Shown: one piece after another, positions 22,140 through 33,579 of the stretch
How the letters are laid out: each line of letters opens with the position of its first letter
Numbering within the stretch: the first letter of the stretch is position 1
Source of the DNA: Nepenthes gracilis
Taxonomy: Eukaryota; Streptophyta; Magnoliopsida; Caryophyllales; Nepenthaceae
NCBI GenBank assembly: GCA_033239525.1
Contig: BSYO01000003.1
Coordinates: 9,170,001-9,234,000 of the forward strand
Length of the DNA stretch: 64,000 nucleotides
Direction: 5' to 3'
Made by a program: the position numbers and the translations under genes
The notes under the pieces: generated by a model
Told to the model about the DNA's origin: nothing
What the model saw: only the letters and a program-made list of their open reading frames with translations
The model's database searches: none

Positions 22140-23450
22140 CTGATTTGATTGTCAATTTGGTAATCGGTTCGGGGATATTTGGGTTGATTTCTTTAATCTA
22201 ATTTTAGCACAATAACTTACAAATTTGACTATCGGCTCTTAGCCGATTTAATCACCTGTTCGAGGGTTGGTCCCGACTAATTTTCATTATTATTTTCCAT
22301 CACTTGTGAACCAATTTAAATGAACCGGTTTAATGGTTCAAGGCAATTTCCATCAGCTGAAAATGTTAGCCGGTTCATTTGCGGGTCTTAGGGCTTGGTT
22401 CAGTGGCTGGTTCAAGCCATATTTTTACCAATTGATACCTTAGCATTACCTCACAATATCTTGATTAATTTGGGCACTGGTTCAACTAATTCAGTAGCCC
22501 AAATTCCAGCATCCACTGGGATGCTGTTAGCCGATTTTTGCACCATTTTGGGGTCCGGCTTAGTAATAATTTCATGGTATTTTGGCCACCATTTCATAGG
22601 TTGATTTGGTCGGGTTGGCTACTGGTTCAATCGGTTCAAGGACGATTCAGTCTATTTTCTCAGACTGCCAGATTCAGTATCAATGATGTTGGAGCCAATT
22701 TTGGTGCTATTAAGGGACCCGATTCAATAATTTTTTCAAAGAGTTTGGGGTGGCCGGTTTACTAGTAAATAAGTTATTCTCAATAAATTATACTTTGGTT
22801 GGGTCAGCTGCCGATTCAACTGAATTGGATCTGATTTGATCAATTTTTTTTAACCTACCAGGTTTAGCATCAGCATAGATGCTAAGGGACCGGTTCTGTT
22901 ATGGTTGATTTTATAGCCAATTTGAGACCGTTTTTTGACCGGTTCGAAAAGTCCTCTTACAGTTAAGAAACTCATTTTTAAGAATTTGTTTGATTCATAC
23001 CGGTTTAAGTTGATATTTTTGCCGGTTTGAGTCAAAATTGTAATTGAAAATTCTGTATCAATAATGTTTTGATATAGCTGATTTCTATTTCTGTTTTGGT
23101 GATCGGTTCATGATCGATTTGGTGTTAATTTTTATAGGATGACACTTGAATATCACCACAAGAAATTTAGATCAACATGGCTACTGGTTCAACCTATTTG
23201 GGGTCCGGTTCATAGGCTGTAATTTTCAAGTGTCAATAGGATTGCTGAGGTTGGCCTGGTTACTAATATGAGACCCGATTCAGTGATCGGTTCAACTTAT
23301 TTTCAGCAGCCGATTGGTCATAGTATCATTAAGAAGCTTAACTTATTGGTCACAAAATTGAAACCGGTTTAGAGACCATTTGGTCACCGATTTTGCCGAA
23401 TTTTAGAAGATAGTTCAGCTATTGGTTTGGGCTCAATATTTCAGGTAAGT
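22140..23450. repeat. Dispersed short motif cluster (CCGGTTCA / CTGGTTCA)
   Basis: More than fifteen occurrences of (C/T)GGTTCA or CCGGTT variants in about 1.3 kb, at irregular spacing. It looks like a heavily decayed tandem array within the transcribed part of the LTR. Confidence 0.6.
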
Positions 23451-24101
23451 ATATTTCATGCTAAATTGATGATATGATCCATAACATTAGGCAAATTAAG
23501 TATTAGAATAATAATACTTATTGAAATTAACAATAAGCAGTACAAACTAAAGAGGGATTTTGAATATACTTGCCAAATATTCAGCAAAATTTCTTCATCT
23601 CTTACTGCCTTCGGTTCTGCCTTCTTAGTTCCCTTTATGTTTTCTCTTTCTTTTTCTTTATGTTTTTCTCTCTTTCTCTCACGATTTTTCTCTTCTTTTC
23701 CTCATTTCTTCCTTACGTGCCTCTTATACAAAAATAAAGGCAAAGCTGTTTCATCAATACCTACCTAAAACCTTCTTCTAAACTAGTCAGGTGTCTCCTT
23801 ATTCATTTGTCAATTCGTCATTTTACTTGTTGGGTTGTTGGCTTAATATTTTGCCTCATCGAGAGCTCTTATTGGTTAATGATTTTTGGCTGAGAGGGTT
23901 GCTGTCATGGGGCAGCTACTGGCATGGAGAGCTACTGCTTCAGCAGCCGTGGATAGCAGCTGAGATAAGCAATCGTGAGCTGCTTTGCTTCCACTAAATT
24001 TTTACTTTAAGTGTTGTGAAGCTGCTGACGTGTGTAGGGGGGACCCTCATGCCGTGTGTGCTTGCTGAATTATTGAATATTCCGCTGAAGTTTGTATGTG
24101 T

Positions 24102-24103
<2 letters not shown>

Positions 24104-24133
<30 letters not shown>
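24104..24133. repeat. TA microsatellite
   Basis: ACATATATATATATATATAT-type run of about 30 bp. Confidence 0.9.
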
Positions 24134-24780
24134 CCTATTAATTTATTAGAAGTGTAATGCTAAAGTGGGGCTACCGTGCTGCTGATTATTAGTTGTTGAA
24201 TTTTTCTAAGTAGATATTGGGAAATTAGAGTGCAGTCCTGTGTGTATTGGTTGGAGAAATTCTGACTTTTGTTGTAGTATTGTTGCAGTGGGCCTTCCCT
24301 TGCTGAATTCTTGAAATTTCAGCGTATATTTGGGCTGTCAAGTGTCATACGGCATGATGCTGCGTGTGTGGGGTTTCAAAATATATTGAATTTGACTTAA
24401 TTAATTTGATTTGGACTATATTTAATCAGCTTGGATGAATTCAGCTATTAATCGAATAAAAATTCGGTGGCCGAGCTATCTTTTTGTTAATTGTAATTGA
24501 ATTGGTTGTTAATCAGGTCAATTGAATAATTTTTCATGTTATTATTGTGTCCCGCAGTGAACTTCTAACTTCTGGGTTAATAACATAATATGCATAATGA
24601 ATCTTGATTCTTATCGAAATCTTTAGGCCGGTAAAAATCTTCAAATTCATATATTTTAATTTTAATAGTTTCGGGATATCGGATCTTTTAATCTGAATTT
24701 TTTTGTATCATTTAACCTTGATTAATTATAATTTATTTGATTGGGAGATATTCAGCCTTTCATAACTAGCATCACCAAAC

Positions 24781-27377
24781 ATAGCTACACGTAAACAATA
24801 TTAGAATTTTAACAAAATCCTAAGACTTCTAAAACGCATATAATTCTTTAATTCTGGCTTAGAATTATCCTAAATAAATTTAAATTTTCAAATCTCATTA
24901 ATTGTTTAATATTCTCAAATATAAAAATATTCAGAATCCTCAAATATTCATACAAAATTTTAATTCTCTAATATCATAATTATGGCAAACTAAACCCAAA
25001 TCACCACCCAACCCAATCGGAACCGATCACTGGTAAATCTCAAACTATAAATAATTCTCATAGATATAATACTAAATGTAATATGCATAACAAATAATAA
25101 TAGCTCTATGAAATATGAAATAATATCAATATCAATAACATTAAAACTCACGGAATGAAATCTCGATGAAATATCGAAATACAAAAAATAATAAAGAAAC
25201 CTCAAAATCTCTTATCATTAAACTCTTAGATTTCGAGATTATCTCTATCTAAAATTTCGATAGCAATACACGATTTTTTCTAATCTGATAACGACCATTC
25301 TACTCAGAAGCTAATAAAATATAAAGTGAGTAAAATGTTCAGTAAATAAATAAAATAATAACATAAGAATACAATAAGATATTTTGGGTAATAATATTGA
25401 ATATATAAAATTAATAATAACATGTGACAAATCAATAAATATTCGAAACTCAATGTAATATCTTAACCACGACTCAAAAACCATAAAAATAACTTAATAT
25501 CTAGAATGCATAAAGATTTCACTGAATTTGATTATCAATTTAATATGAAGTCACCGCTATATAAGATAATAATAATTTTTATGGACCTTATTCTACTATA
25601 ATGAGCCAAAACTTTGTATTTATGTCCCCAACGGTTTGCAGAAGTATACGAGATTATTCAACATCTATAATATCTTCATTATCCCTATAGTTTCCTAGAT
25701 ATTGTACTCATAATATGCACATACAATCTATAATATCTTTTATCAATAATATTTCTAATATTATCTCATACAATGAACATTTGATTGTAAGCATCCCTCA
25801 TCAATATTAATAACTTTAATCTCTAAATTGGAATATGTATAAAAAAATATATAGGCTACTCTAATATTTAACAAATTTTTATTTATTCAGATATCTTAAA
25901 ATTTTCACGTTCTCCTTTAATTATCTAGAAAGAAATCAATCAAATATATGCATACGGTCTAAATTAATACAAAAAATCAATTATCATAGGAACATAGAAA
26001 AATCCAATAACAAATTGAATATTTGATTGATCTTCTTAATATTTTATTTGATCCTCACCAATCATTATGGTATACAAATTTTATTTTTAAAGTTATAAAA
26101 TATCTTTCATTTTATCCCTTCCGAGCAAATCTCATTATTAACAATCTTATTCAATCCCTCTGTCAATTTCATGAGAGTTCAATTGAAATAATAAAACACC
26201 CTTAATTTCATCCTTAATCCAACTTTATATATATACATGCACCAACAATATACATACCTTAATAAGCATCATATCCTCATATATATATATACCCATACAT
26301 ATATTTACCTAAACATGCATATACTCGTGTATACATACATACATATATATACATACACATACACACACACACCCTGTACTCAATGTGCACACAAATAAGC
26401 ACGCACACACACCCTATACTCAGTGTGTATATATATGTATGTATGTATGGGCACATGCATACCCATACATATATTTAACTACACATACATATACTCAGTG
26501 TATACACACATACACACACCTTATACTTAATGTATACACACACACCCCATATTTAGTGTGCATAAATATGTATGTATGTATATATATACCTACACACACA
26601 TATACATACATATATCATATGTATATATACGGATAAAGACCAACATTTGCAAATCAAATCAAGCATCGACAAAGTTCACTAATGTTCCAAAAATGGAGAC
26701 CAAACATGCTAGAATTCATCAAACTAAACTCTAATTACACGTATGTTCAAATGGATCGCAGATTTATATGATTTCAAATCCTTACGCGATTGGTATTCAA
26801 TGTTACCATTCATCGACTTCTAATCCTCTATGCTTCGTGTTCTTCATCCCTGTTCATCCAAATTTCTCACTTAATACATCAAACATATAAATGATTAATT
26901 CTAACGTGGTTGAAGTGAGGAATCACACAACACCACAATTCTAAAACATTTTTGTTAATTAAAACACAATAATATCTTTTCAAGAATGGTATACTAATTA
27001 ACAATAAGATTATAAATAGGCATATATTTTCTCAAATAAGGAGACTGAATTTGAATCACTCATAAAATAATGTGTATAAAGATCTTTAATTATCTATATA
27101 ATTACAAATTCTAAAAAGTATGATGCTAAATCATGCTTTTCTTACTCTTTCTAATTCTTGGACTCTTATAATATTTTATTTACTTGGAAAGATCTTTTAT
27201 TTAGCCATCAAAGGATATTTTAAAAAACAAATCTCATATTTTTTGATATTTTATTAATTATTTTATTGTATATGATTCCAATTAAAAGGTTCAAAAAATC
27301 AATCCGATTTTATTTATATAAATATTACTATCGAGAGTACGCATCAAATATATATTTATATAAATGGTCCACAAATA
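24781..27377 (-). mobile_element. Decayed chromovirus-like LTR sequence
   Basis: On the minus strand, about 25345-25290 reads TGAACATTTTACTCACTTTA followed by TATTTTATTAGCTTCTGAG. This parallels the minus-strand 7610-7560 block (GGCTCACTC ... TTATTAGCTTCAGAATTG) of the solo LTR at 7217-10358. Both also carry a CA/CATA low-complexity block at a similar internal position. Boundaries are not defined. Confidence 0.45.
26222..26632. repeat. CATA/CA low-complexity block
   Basis: About 400 bp of ATACATACATATATATAC and CACACACACACACC type sequence. Occupies the same relative place as the CA block at 8706-9260 in a related LTR. Confidence 0.85.
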
Positions 27378-27812
27378 AATAGATAAATATTTAAAAATAT
27401 TCTAATAACATTCAATGGATTATCACTCAAATTTTTCTTTCTCTAAATTAAAGGTCCCATGGAATTAATTGTTTCGAACGTGTAAGGTCCGCAGTGCGCT
27501 CTCGATATGCCAATATCGTAGGCCGGCGGCTCTTATGACAGCAAACCATCTAGCTATGCAACAGGGGAAAACAAAGCCGTGAGAATTAATTATTGTCAAT
27601 TTTTTTTTAAAAAATTAAATTAATTGTTTAGCTGTTAGGTATATTTATCTCGGGAAATAATATTTATTTACTATTTACATACCTACTTATATTAAAATTA
27701 TCAATTTTAGACTAGAGAGAGAAACAAGAATAAGTAAAAATTAAAATAAGGTAAAATTCTCATGTATTTTTAACAATTTTAATATAAATAAATATATAAA
27801 TAATATTACTCA
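27378..27812 (+). repeat. Dispersed direct repeat, copy 1
   Basis: Near-identical to 31648-32058. Shared blocks include GGATTATCACTCAA, GCTCTCGATATGCCAATATC, GTAGGCCGGCGGCTCTTATG and the AT-rich tail TTTTAATATAAATA. It contains the palindrome CGATATGCCAATATCG. No ORF is conserved between copies. Confidence 0.85.
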
Positions 27813-27930
27813 TGCATTCCTGTAGTGTGTAAACTAAATATAAATAACGGTTGTGACCCTTGATAAAATCTTTTTGCCGTACCACTTGATACCTTGATAA
27901 GATTTCATTAACTAGTGTTTATAAGTTTGT

Positions 27931-29124
27931 TTGTTGAAAACATCTTTTCTAGAATTATTTTTTAACAAAAAGTATAGACATATTCATAGTTATTTTAAAT
28001 TTTATAGAATAATAGTTGTAGGCTAGATTTATTTTTGAGATGTTGTTGGTTTTTAAGGGTATCTAGACAATTTATTATCAAGGTATTAAGATTTTATTTC
28101 GACTTGTAATTTGTCTTTAAATTTTAGTTTTCTTGTGTCTATAAATATAACACCCTAGCTACATGATATCTCACTAGATCTCTAAATTATTATTTGTTAT
28201 AAAAGATTAAATTTGATTTGATAAAAATCAGTTCAAAATATATGTAATGTGATCGTTCATCCATCAAGCATGGCTAGCCTTTAACCACTTTTTTATGGGC
28301 AATATTTTTTAAATTTATCAATTATACTAATGCATACTAAAAATTTAAATTTTTATACAAATTAGATCGTTAAGTTAGATCTTTAAATGATCTGAAAGGA
28401 ATCAAGTTTGGTCTCTATAACTCCAAATCTAAATTTTATGTGTTATGATAATTAATATAAGTTAAAAAAAATACAAGACTAACTTTCAATTATATTATCT
28501 AATATTCAAATTAATAATTTTTTTTTAAATTGAAACATCAGGGGAAAAAAATAGGATGAGTGTGAAATCTAATAGAGTTAGAAGGTAAGGCTCTATAAAT
28601 ATGAAAAGTAAAGAATGAGACGATTTGAAATCGAATAATTTTTTCTTTTTGTTCCATTTTTGTTTTCCCCATTTGCTGAGCAAGGGTTCTATATTCATAA
28701 TTTAAGCACTAACCAGTTTATCTTTTTGGAATTAACATAACTGTTATCTAAGGTGTTACGTTTTGTTGGGTTCAACTGTTAATTGATTTTGTAATTATCC
28801 AACTATTAATTCTCAACATTTATTTAATCGTTACTGTATACTTTAATATGATTGGCCATCTCTTTATTTTATATAATTGTTTATCAAGATTTAATATCAA
28901 ATTTATTATTTTATTAAACTATTAATTATCTCAATTTTCTATATCTTTAGCCACGAGGTTATTTAACTACTCATCAAAGTGCTAGTTGAGATTATCTTTT
29001 GAACCAGCTTGGGGCCAAGTTGAGTGACTTAGTTATCTTGACAACTTTTCCTGTGTTGACAACTCGTGAATCTCAGATTTTTATTGGGTTGAGGAGTACT
29101 CGTCTCGGGATTGTACCCAACATA
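27931..29124 (+). mobile_element. Possible Copia-like LTR debris
   Basis: TGTTGAAAACATC near 27931, TATA-like TCTATAAATATAACAC near 28138, CTCTATAAATATG near 28591 and a closing GATTGTACCCAACA at about 29111-29124 are LTR-like. No paired copy, primer site or coding part is seen, so this is tentative. Confidence 0.25.
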
Positions 29125-30879
29125 TACAATTTTAATTACCTAAATTATAAAAAGCTAATATTTTAAATAAATAAAAGTGAGTTTTCAATTAAAATTAACA
29201 AGAGAAAAAAAAGCTATTATTTATTTAAAATGATGGTTTTCATTTATTTCAAAATTATTTTATTTTATTTAAAAAATAAAATTCTGGCTGGGTCGTTTAT
29301 TTTTTTTCTTCATGTCTGCCCACAACTTTAAAAGCTTAGCTGTTCCTAAGATTATGACCAATAAGTTTATAAAAATCAAATACTTTAATCAAATCTTTAA
29401 AACCTTCAGAACTGATTAAGCTAATTAACCTAACTTCCATTAGGTTTAATTAAAATTTGCAGTACTTTTTGTCTCTCTCCATTCTTTATTGATTCTTAGA
29501 GCCCTGTTTAATTGAAAAAATATTTTTTTATTTTTAAATTTTAAATTTTTTTATTTTTTAAATTTATCTAAGAAACACATTTGTTTATTTTTATTAGAAA
29601 CATAAATATTTTAATAAATTAATATTTATTAATAGCTATTTTAAAATTTTTAACATCAGGACCTATGATAATAATTATTAACTGATAAATTATTTAATGA
29701 ATTATTAAATATATTCATTTATAACAACTAATTAATCAAACTCATTTTATAATAATTTACCTTACTCATTGAAAATGTAAAAAATGGTATACTTTATAAT
29801 ACCAAGTCATACACCAAATTTAATTATTAATTATGACCTATTATATAAAATGACACATGCTATATATTTTATACACTTATTATTTATTCATCAATTTTCA
29901 CTTTCTTAGAAAAATAAATTCATCTCATTCAATGTAAACTCAATAAAATATTGAGTTAAACTCAAATTTAATTTTATCAATAAAAAATTAATTACTCAAA
30001 ATTAAGTATACTAATACATAATTTTTATAATCTTATCTACATATTTAAATGTTAATAAGTTAAAAATATATGTTAATTATATATTTATTTTTGATAATAA
30101 TAATTTTTAAAATTATCATCATAAAACTCAAGTAGATATTTTTGTTTATGAAGACAGTAATTTTTTTTCCTTTTCCTCATTTTGTGCATAACCTAGACAC
30201 TGGCCTCACGTCACTAATCATGATTAAGGGAATGAATTATGATAATGTCACTGCATGGAAATTCCCATGTCTTGAAAACCTGACTCTCACACAGCTGTTA
30301 AAGATAAATCCAAAAGATGAAATTTAAGGTAAATTTTACCATTAATATTAAATTATAAAAAACAAATAATTCAATTAAAATTTTAGAAATATAATTTAAA
30401 ATTTTTAGTTTATATGATTTAATTTTAATGGTTAGATTTACCTTAAAATAATATTATAAATTTTTATTAACATAGTGTATATATATATAACATTTTATGA
30501 AAGTCTAAGATCAACTCTAATACCTTAAGCTTTTAAGGTTAGCCAAGTTAGGCCTTGCGGTTCTAATTTTGATATTATAATTTAACAACATGTATTGGTG
30601 GTCCGCGTTTCCTAGCTAGGACCAACTAGATACCGATTAAACCCTCATCTTCCTCGCTTCTAAATAGGGTAAATAAATCGTAAAAGTCAAAATATAATTT
30701 ATATGACAATGATATAACTGCGTCATTAATTATGTAATTGCTTAAAATTTAGCTTTATATTCAGTAATATTTAAATTTTAACTTTTAGAAGCTTCAATTT
30801 AAATTTAAATTTTGTAAACTATAAAAAAGAGTAATATTATTGATATATCTAATTATATATATATATATATATATATATG
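29125..30879. other. AT-rich region without recognisable features
   Basis: A short + frame at 30142-30327 has no recognisable domain. Nothing else supportable. Confidence 0.5.
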
Positions 30880-30990
30880 TTAAAATTGTCATTTTGGTGT
30901 AGGAAAAAAAAGAGTAAAAATTAAAATAAAATAATAGTTATATCTATTTTTAATAATTTTAATATAAATAATTATATAAATAATATTTTT
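30880..30990 (+). repeat. Partial third copy of the dispersed repeat tail
   Basis: GAGTAAAAATTAAAATAAAA followed by TTTTTAATAATTTTAATATA matches the AT-rich tails at 27730-27812 and 31975-32058. It lacks the GC-rich core. Confidence 0.5.
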
Positions 30991-31647
30991 TAATAAAAAA
31001 ATATTCTATCTTTTTTCTTTTATTTTTGGGGCAGGGGGTGGTTGAGCAATAACATCGTACATCGGCCACAAGGACTGTATTTAATCTTCCAACGCCATCG
31101 TTATCAATAGACGGTGTACAATTAATGCCGGATGCTGGATTTTGGAAGCTTAAAACTTTCACCCAGGAATTTATTGCTCGTTATATTAGTGTTTTTTTAT
31201 TATTAATAAAATTTTTAGGTTAAATAACATTATATAAAAAGGAATTATTCAGAGTTAATTTTATTCAATATAAAAGATTAAAGGAGACACCAAATTTAAA
31301 ATAAAATGATTAAAAATTAAAGACAGAAAGATGTCTTATTCCCAGTTATTTTGTTTAATTCAGTGTTCAATTTTCTCGTGGGATATGAATTTCGTATTTC
31401 CATTTATAATAACATGGATTTAGCATAACAAATACTCCAGCCGCAGAAATTTTAAGGCAGTACAGTAGCCAGCCAAGCCTTGGTATCATTATAACGATAC
31501 CTTTAATTATTGAAATAAAATAAGATGAGAATAGAATAATTATTTTTAGGGAATAGATTAAGATGAGAATAAAATTAAAAATTTTTATTTTTATATTTAT
31601 TATTAAAATAAAATAAATTAAAAATTAATATTATAATATTTAATATA
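30991..31647. other. AT-rich region, no gene recognised
   Basis: A GC-richer patch at about 31025-31165 holds a short minus-strand frame without a recognisable domain. Confidence 0.5.
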
Positions 31648-32058
31648 TTAATAAATATTTAAAAATATTTTAATAAAATTTAATGGATTATCACTCAAGT
31701 ATTTCTTTCTCTAAATTAAACGTCCCATAGAATTAATTGTTTCCGCCGTGTGCTCTCGATATGCCAATATCGTAGGCCGGCGGCTCTTATGACAGCAAAC
31801 CTTCTAGCTATCCCACAGCGGAAGACAAAGCCGCGAGAATTAATTCTCGTCAATTTTTTTAAAAATTAAATTAACTATTTAGCTGTTTGGTATATCTATC
31901 CCGGGAAATAATATTTATACACTATTTACATACCTACTTATATTAAAATTATCAATTTTAGACCAGAGAAAAATATAAGAAAAAGTAAAAATTAAAATAA
32001 GGTAAAACCCTAATGTATTCTTAATAATTTTAATATAAATAGATATACAAATAAATAT
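31648..32058 (+). repeat. Dispersed direct repeat, copy 2
   Basis: Second copy of 27378-27812, about 4.3 kb downstream in the same orientation. The palindrome CGATATGCCAATATCG and the following GTAGGCCGGCGGC core are unchanged, while flanking A/T runs differ. Confidence 0.85.
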
Positions 32059-32639
32059 CACGCTATTTATTTTAATCATAATTAATTATCTATTTGATTA
32101 TCAAATGAATCGATAATATGATCACTTGTCCGATCAGACGTGAAATCCTGTGAATATTATAATCGACTTAAAATAAATACACAATGAGTCGATATTACAG
32201 AACCCAAAAAGCCTTGCCAGACAATGGTGGCACTGACATCGACCCAAATACACGGTGGCATCGAACCATGTTAAGAAAAAAAACTTGCCCAAGCTGAAAA
32301 TAATACATGATAAAAATTTACAGAAGCTATTCTCTTTATAAGGTCAATCGAACGCATCAAAAAAATTTTGACATTATCAACTGGTATTATATCATCGATC
32401 TGCTAACTTAGAAATCATATTATTTGCAACCAAATACCACAATCTAAATAAATACAAATGCTGTCCAATGTTAACATGACATACAAACCGATACCGGACA
32501 ACGTAATACAATACCATAGGCCTCTAACTGTTTTTTGGAAACCAAATTACATCACAAACGAGGCCTAGAATTGAAATTAATAACATTATAGCCATTAAAT
32601 GCATTAACACTGTTTGAAAATGTAAACCAACTAGAATCA
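32059..32639. other. Spacer left of element C
   Basis: AT-rich with short GC patches. No ORF or repeat family recognised. It could be a decayed LTR, because the sequence right of element C is LTR-like, but I could not align the two halves. Confidence 0.4.
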
Positions 32640-32644
32640 GTAAG

Positions 32645-33195
32645 TGTCATTCATTAGAACTCGACCGTGGTGAGAGGTCAAATGCGAGCGGATCTCAAGG
32701 CACACGGATGGGAGAGTTGGAGCAACATAAAGTGAACGGAACGAATAGAAAAGCACGGGGACGGGGGTGAACACTCATTTTGGAAAACCCTCAATATGGT
32801 CGGTGAAAAACCACGGTGGTGGACGGGTACCGAGAAATCTCACTATGAAGAAGAGGAAATACAGCATGGAAGCCCGGAAAAAGCGCCCTCGTGGTGATTA
32901 AATTAAATATTCTCGAATTTTTGCTAGAGTCCGGTTAGAAGAGTACGGTAGCCAAAGGTCCTTCTCTGCTCGAAGTTGGGTATTTTAGAATAAAGGACAT
33001 GCATACCATTTAAACTTGGACAATACACAATAGAATAAATAAAATCCGGGTTATTTTGGTCTTTTCGATGGTCCCGTCTTAGGGGTGCAAAGGTATAAAC
33101 GAGCCGCTTATTCGATTTGGCCGGTTCATGGGCCTTTTGGGCCAACCTTTCTTCATAACTTTTTGTGATTTTGGGCCTGTGTTTCGGACCCATCA
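32645..33195 (-). repeat. 3' LTR of element C (shortened, mosaic)
   Basis: About 550 bp against 748 bp for its partner. Most of it matches 40958-41705 (for example GGTCAAATGCGAGCGGATCT). The TATA-box region is replaced by a roughly 60-bp block (ATAAAGGACATGCATACC ... ACACAATAGAATAAATAAAA) that matches DNA at 41829-41890, just outside the element. A second small island, AAAGGTATAAA, matches 41900-41910. Confidence 0.85.
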
Positions 33196-33210
33196 CGAGC
33201 CCCCCATGTC
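33196..33210 (-). other. Polypurine tract of element C
   Basis: Minus strand CATGGGGGGCTCG directly precedes the 3' LTR, as in the other Tat elements here. Confidence 0.75.
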
Positions 33211-33424
33211 AAGCGGTTTACTTTTGACATGCCTCGCGCGTCTTCTTTATCTTGGTCTTAGTCGCGGGCGTGAAAGACATCCAAGGTCCTCTTGTGAATC
33301 CCGAGACCTATCTTTCGCCGCCGTTTCCCCTCCCCATGGAGCATTGAATGCGATGGACGATTGATGTGACATCGCCCCAGGAAACCCTAAGGCCTACGCC
33401 TGCCTACTGCGTATGGGGAGTTGA

Positions 33425-33483
33425 CACGTGGAACGGTCATGATGAGGGCGCCTATTCACCTTTTCAAAAATCTCTTTAAATCC
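33425..33483 (+). promoter_or_regulatory. Promoter of the antisense gene in element C
   Basis: A G-box CACGTGGAAC at 33425-33434 and a TATA-like CTTTAAATCC at 33474-33483 lie 155 and 106 bp before an ATG in perfect context (GCCGCCATGG, 33574-33583). The same arrangement is seen in element D, and CACGTG also precedes the extra antisense copy in E2. Confidence 0.55.
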
Positions 33484-33579
33484 TTCGTCGTATCCTCATT
33501 ATTTTTCGCGTTTTCTTCTTCCTTTCCTTAGTTTCCTTCGAAAACCTTCACGACGTTCTTGCTTTCCTTACTCGCCGCC

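Larger units (their letters stand above)
22008..24780 (-). mobile_element. Continuation of the interrupted chromovirus-like LTR
   Basis: Resumes the minus-strand LTR split by the solo LTR. A minus-strand TATA-like TTTGTATAAGAGGC lies near 23725. The U3 boundary is not recognisable, so the right limit is approximate. It contains a cluster of GGTTCA-type words at 22140-23450 and a TA microsatellite. No coding sequence. Confidence 0.4.

Noticed and set aside
30142..30327. 61-residue + ORF in AT-rich DNA
   Set aside because: Short, no recognisable domain, no promoter or homologous copy in the window.
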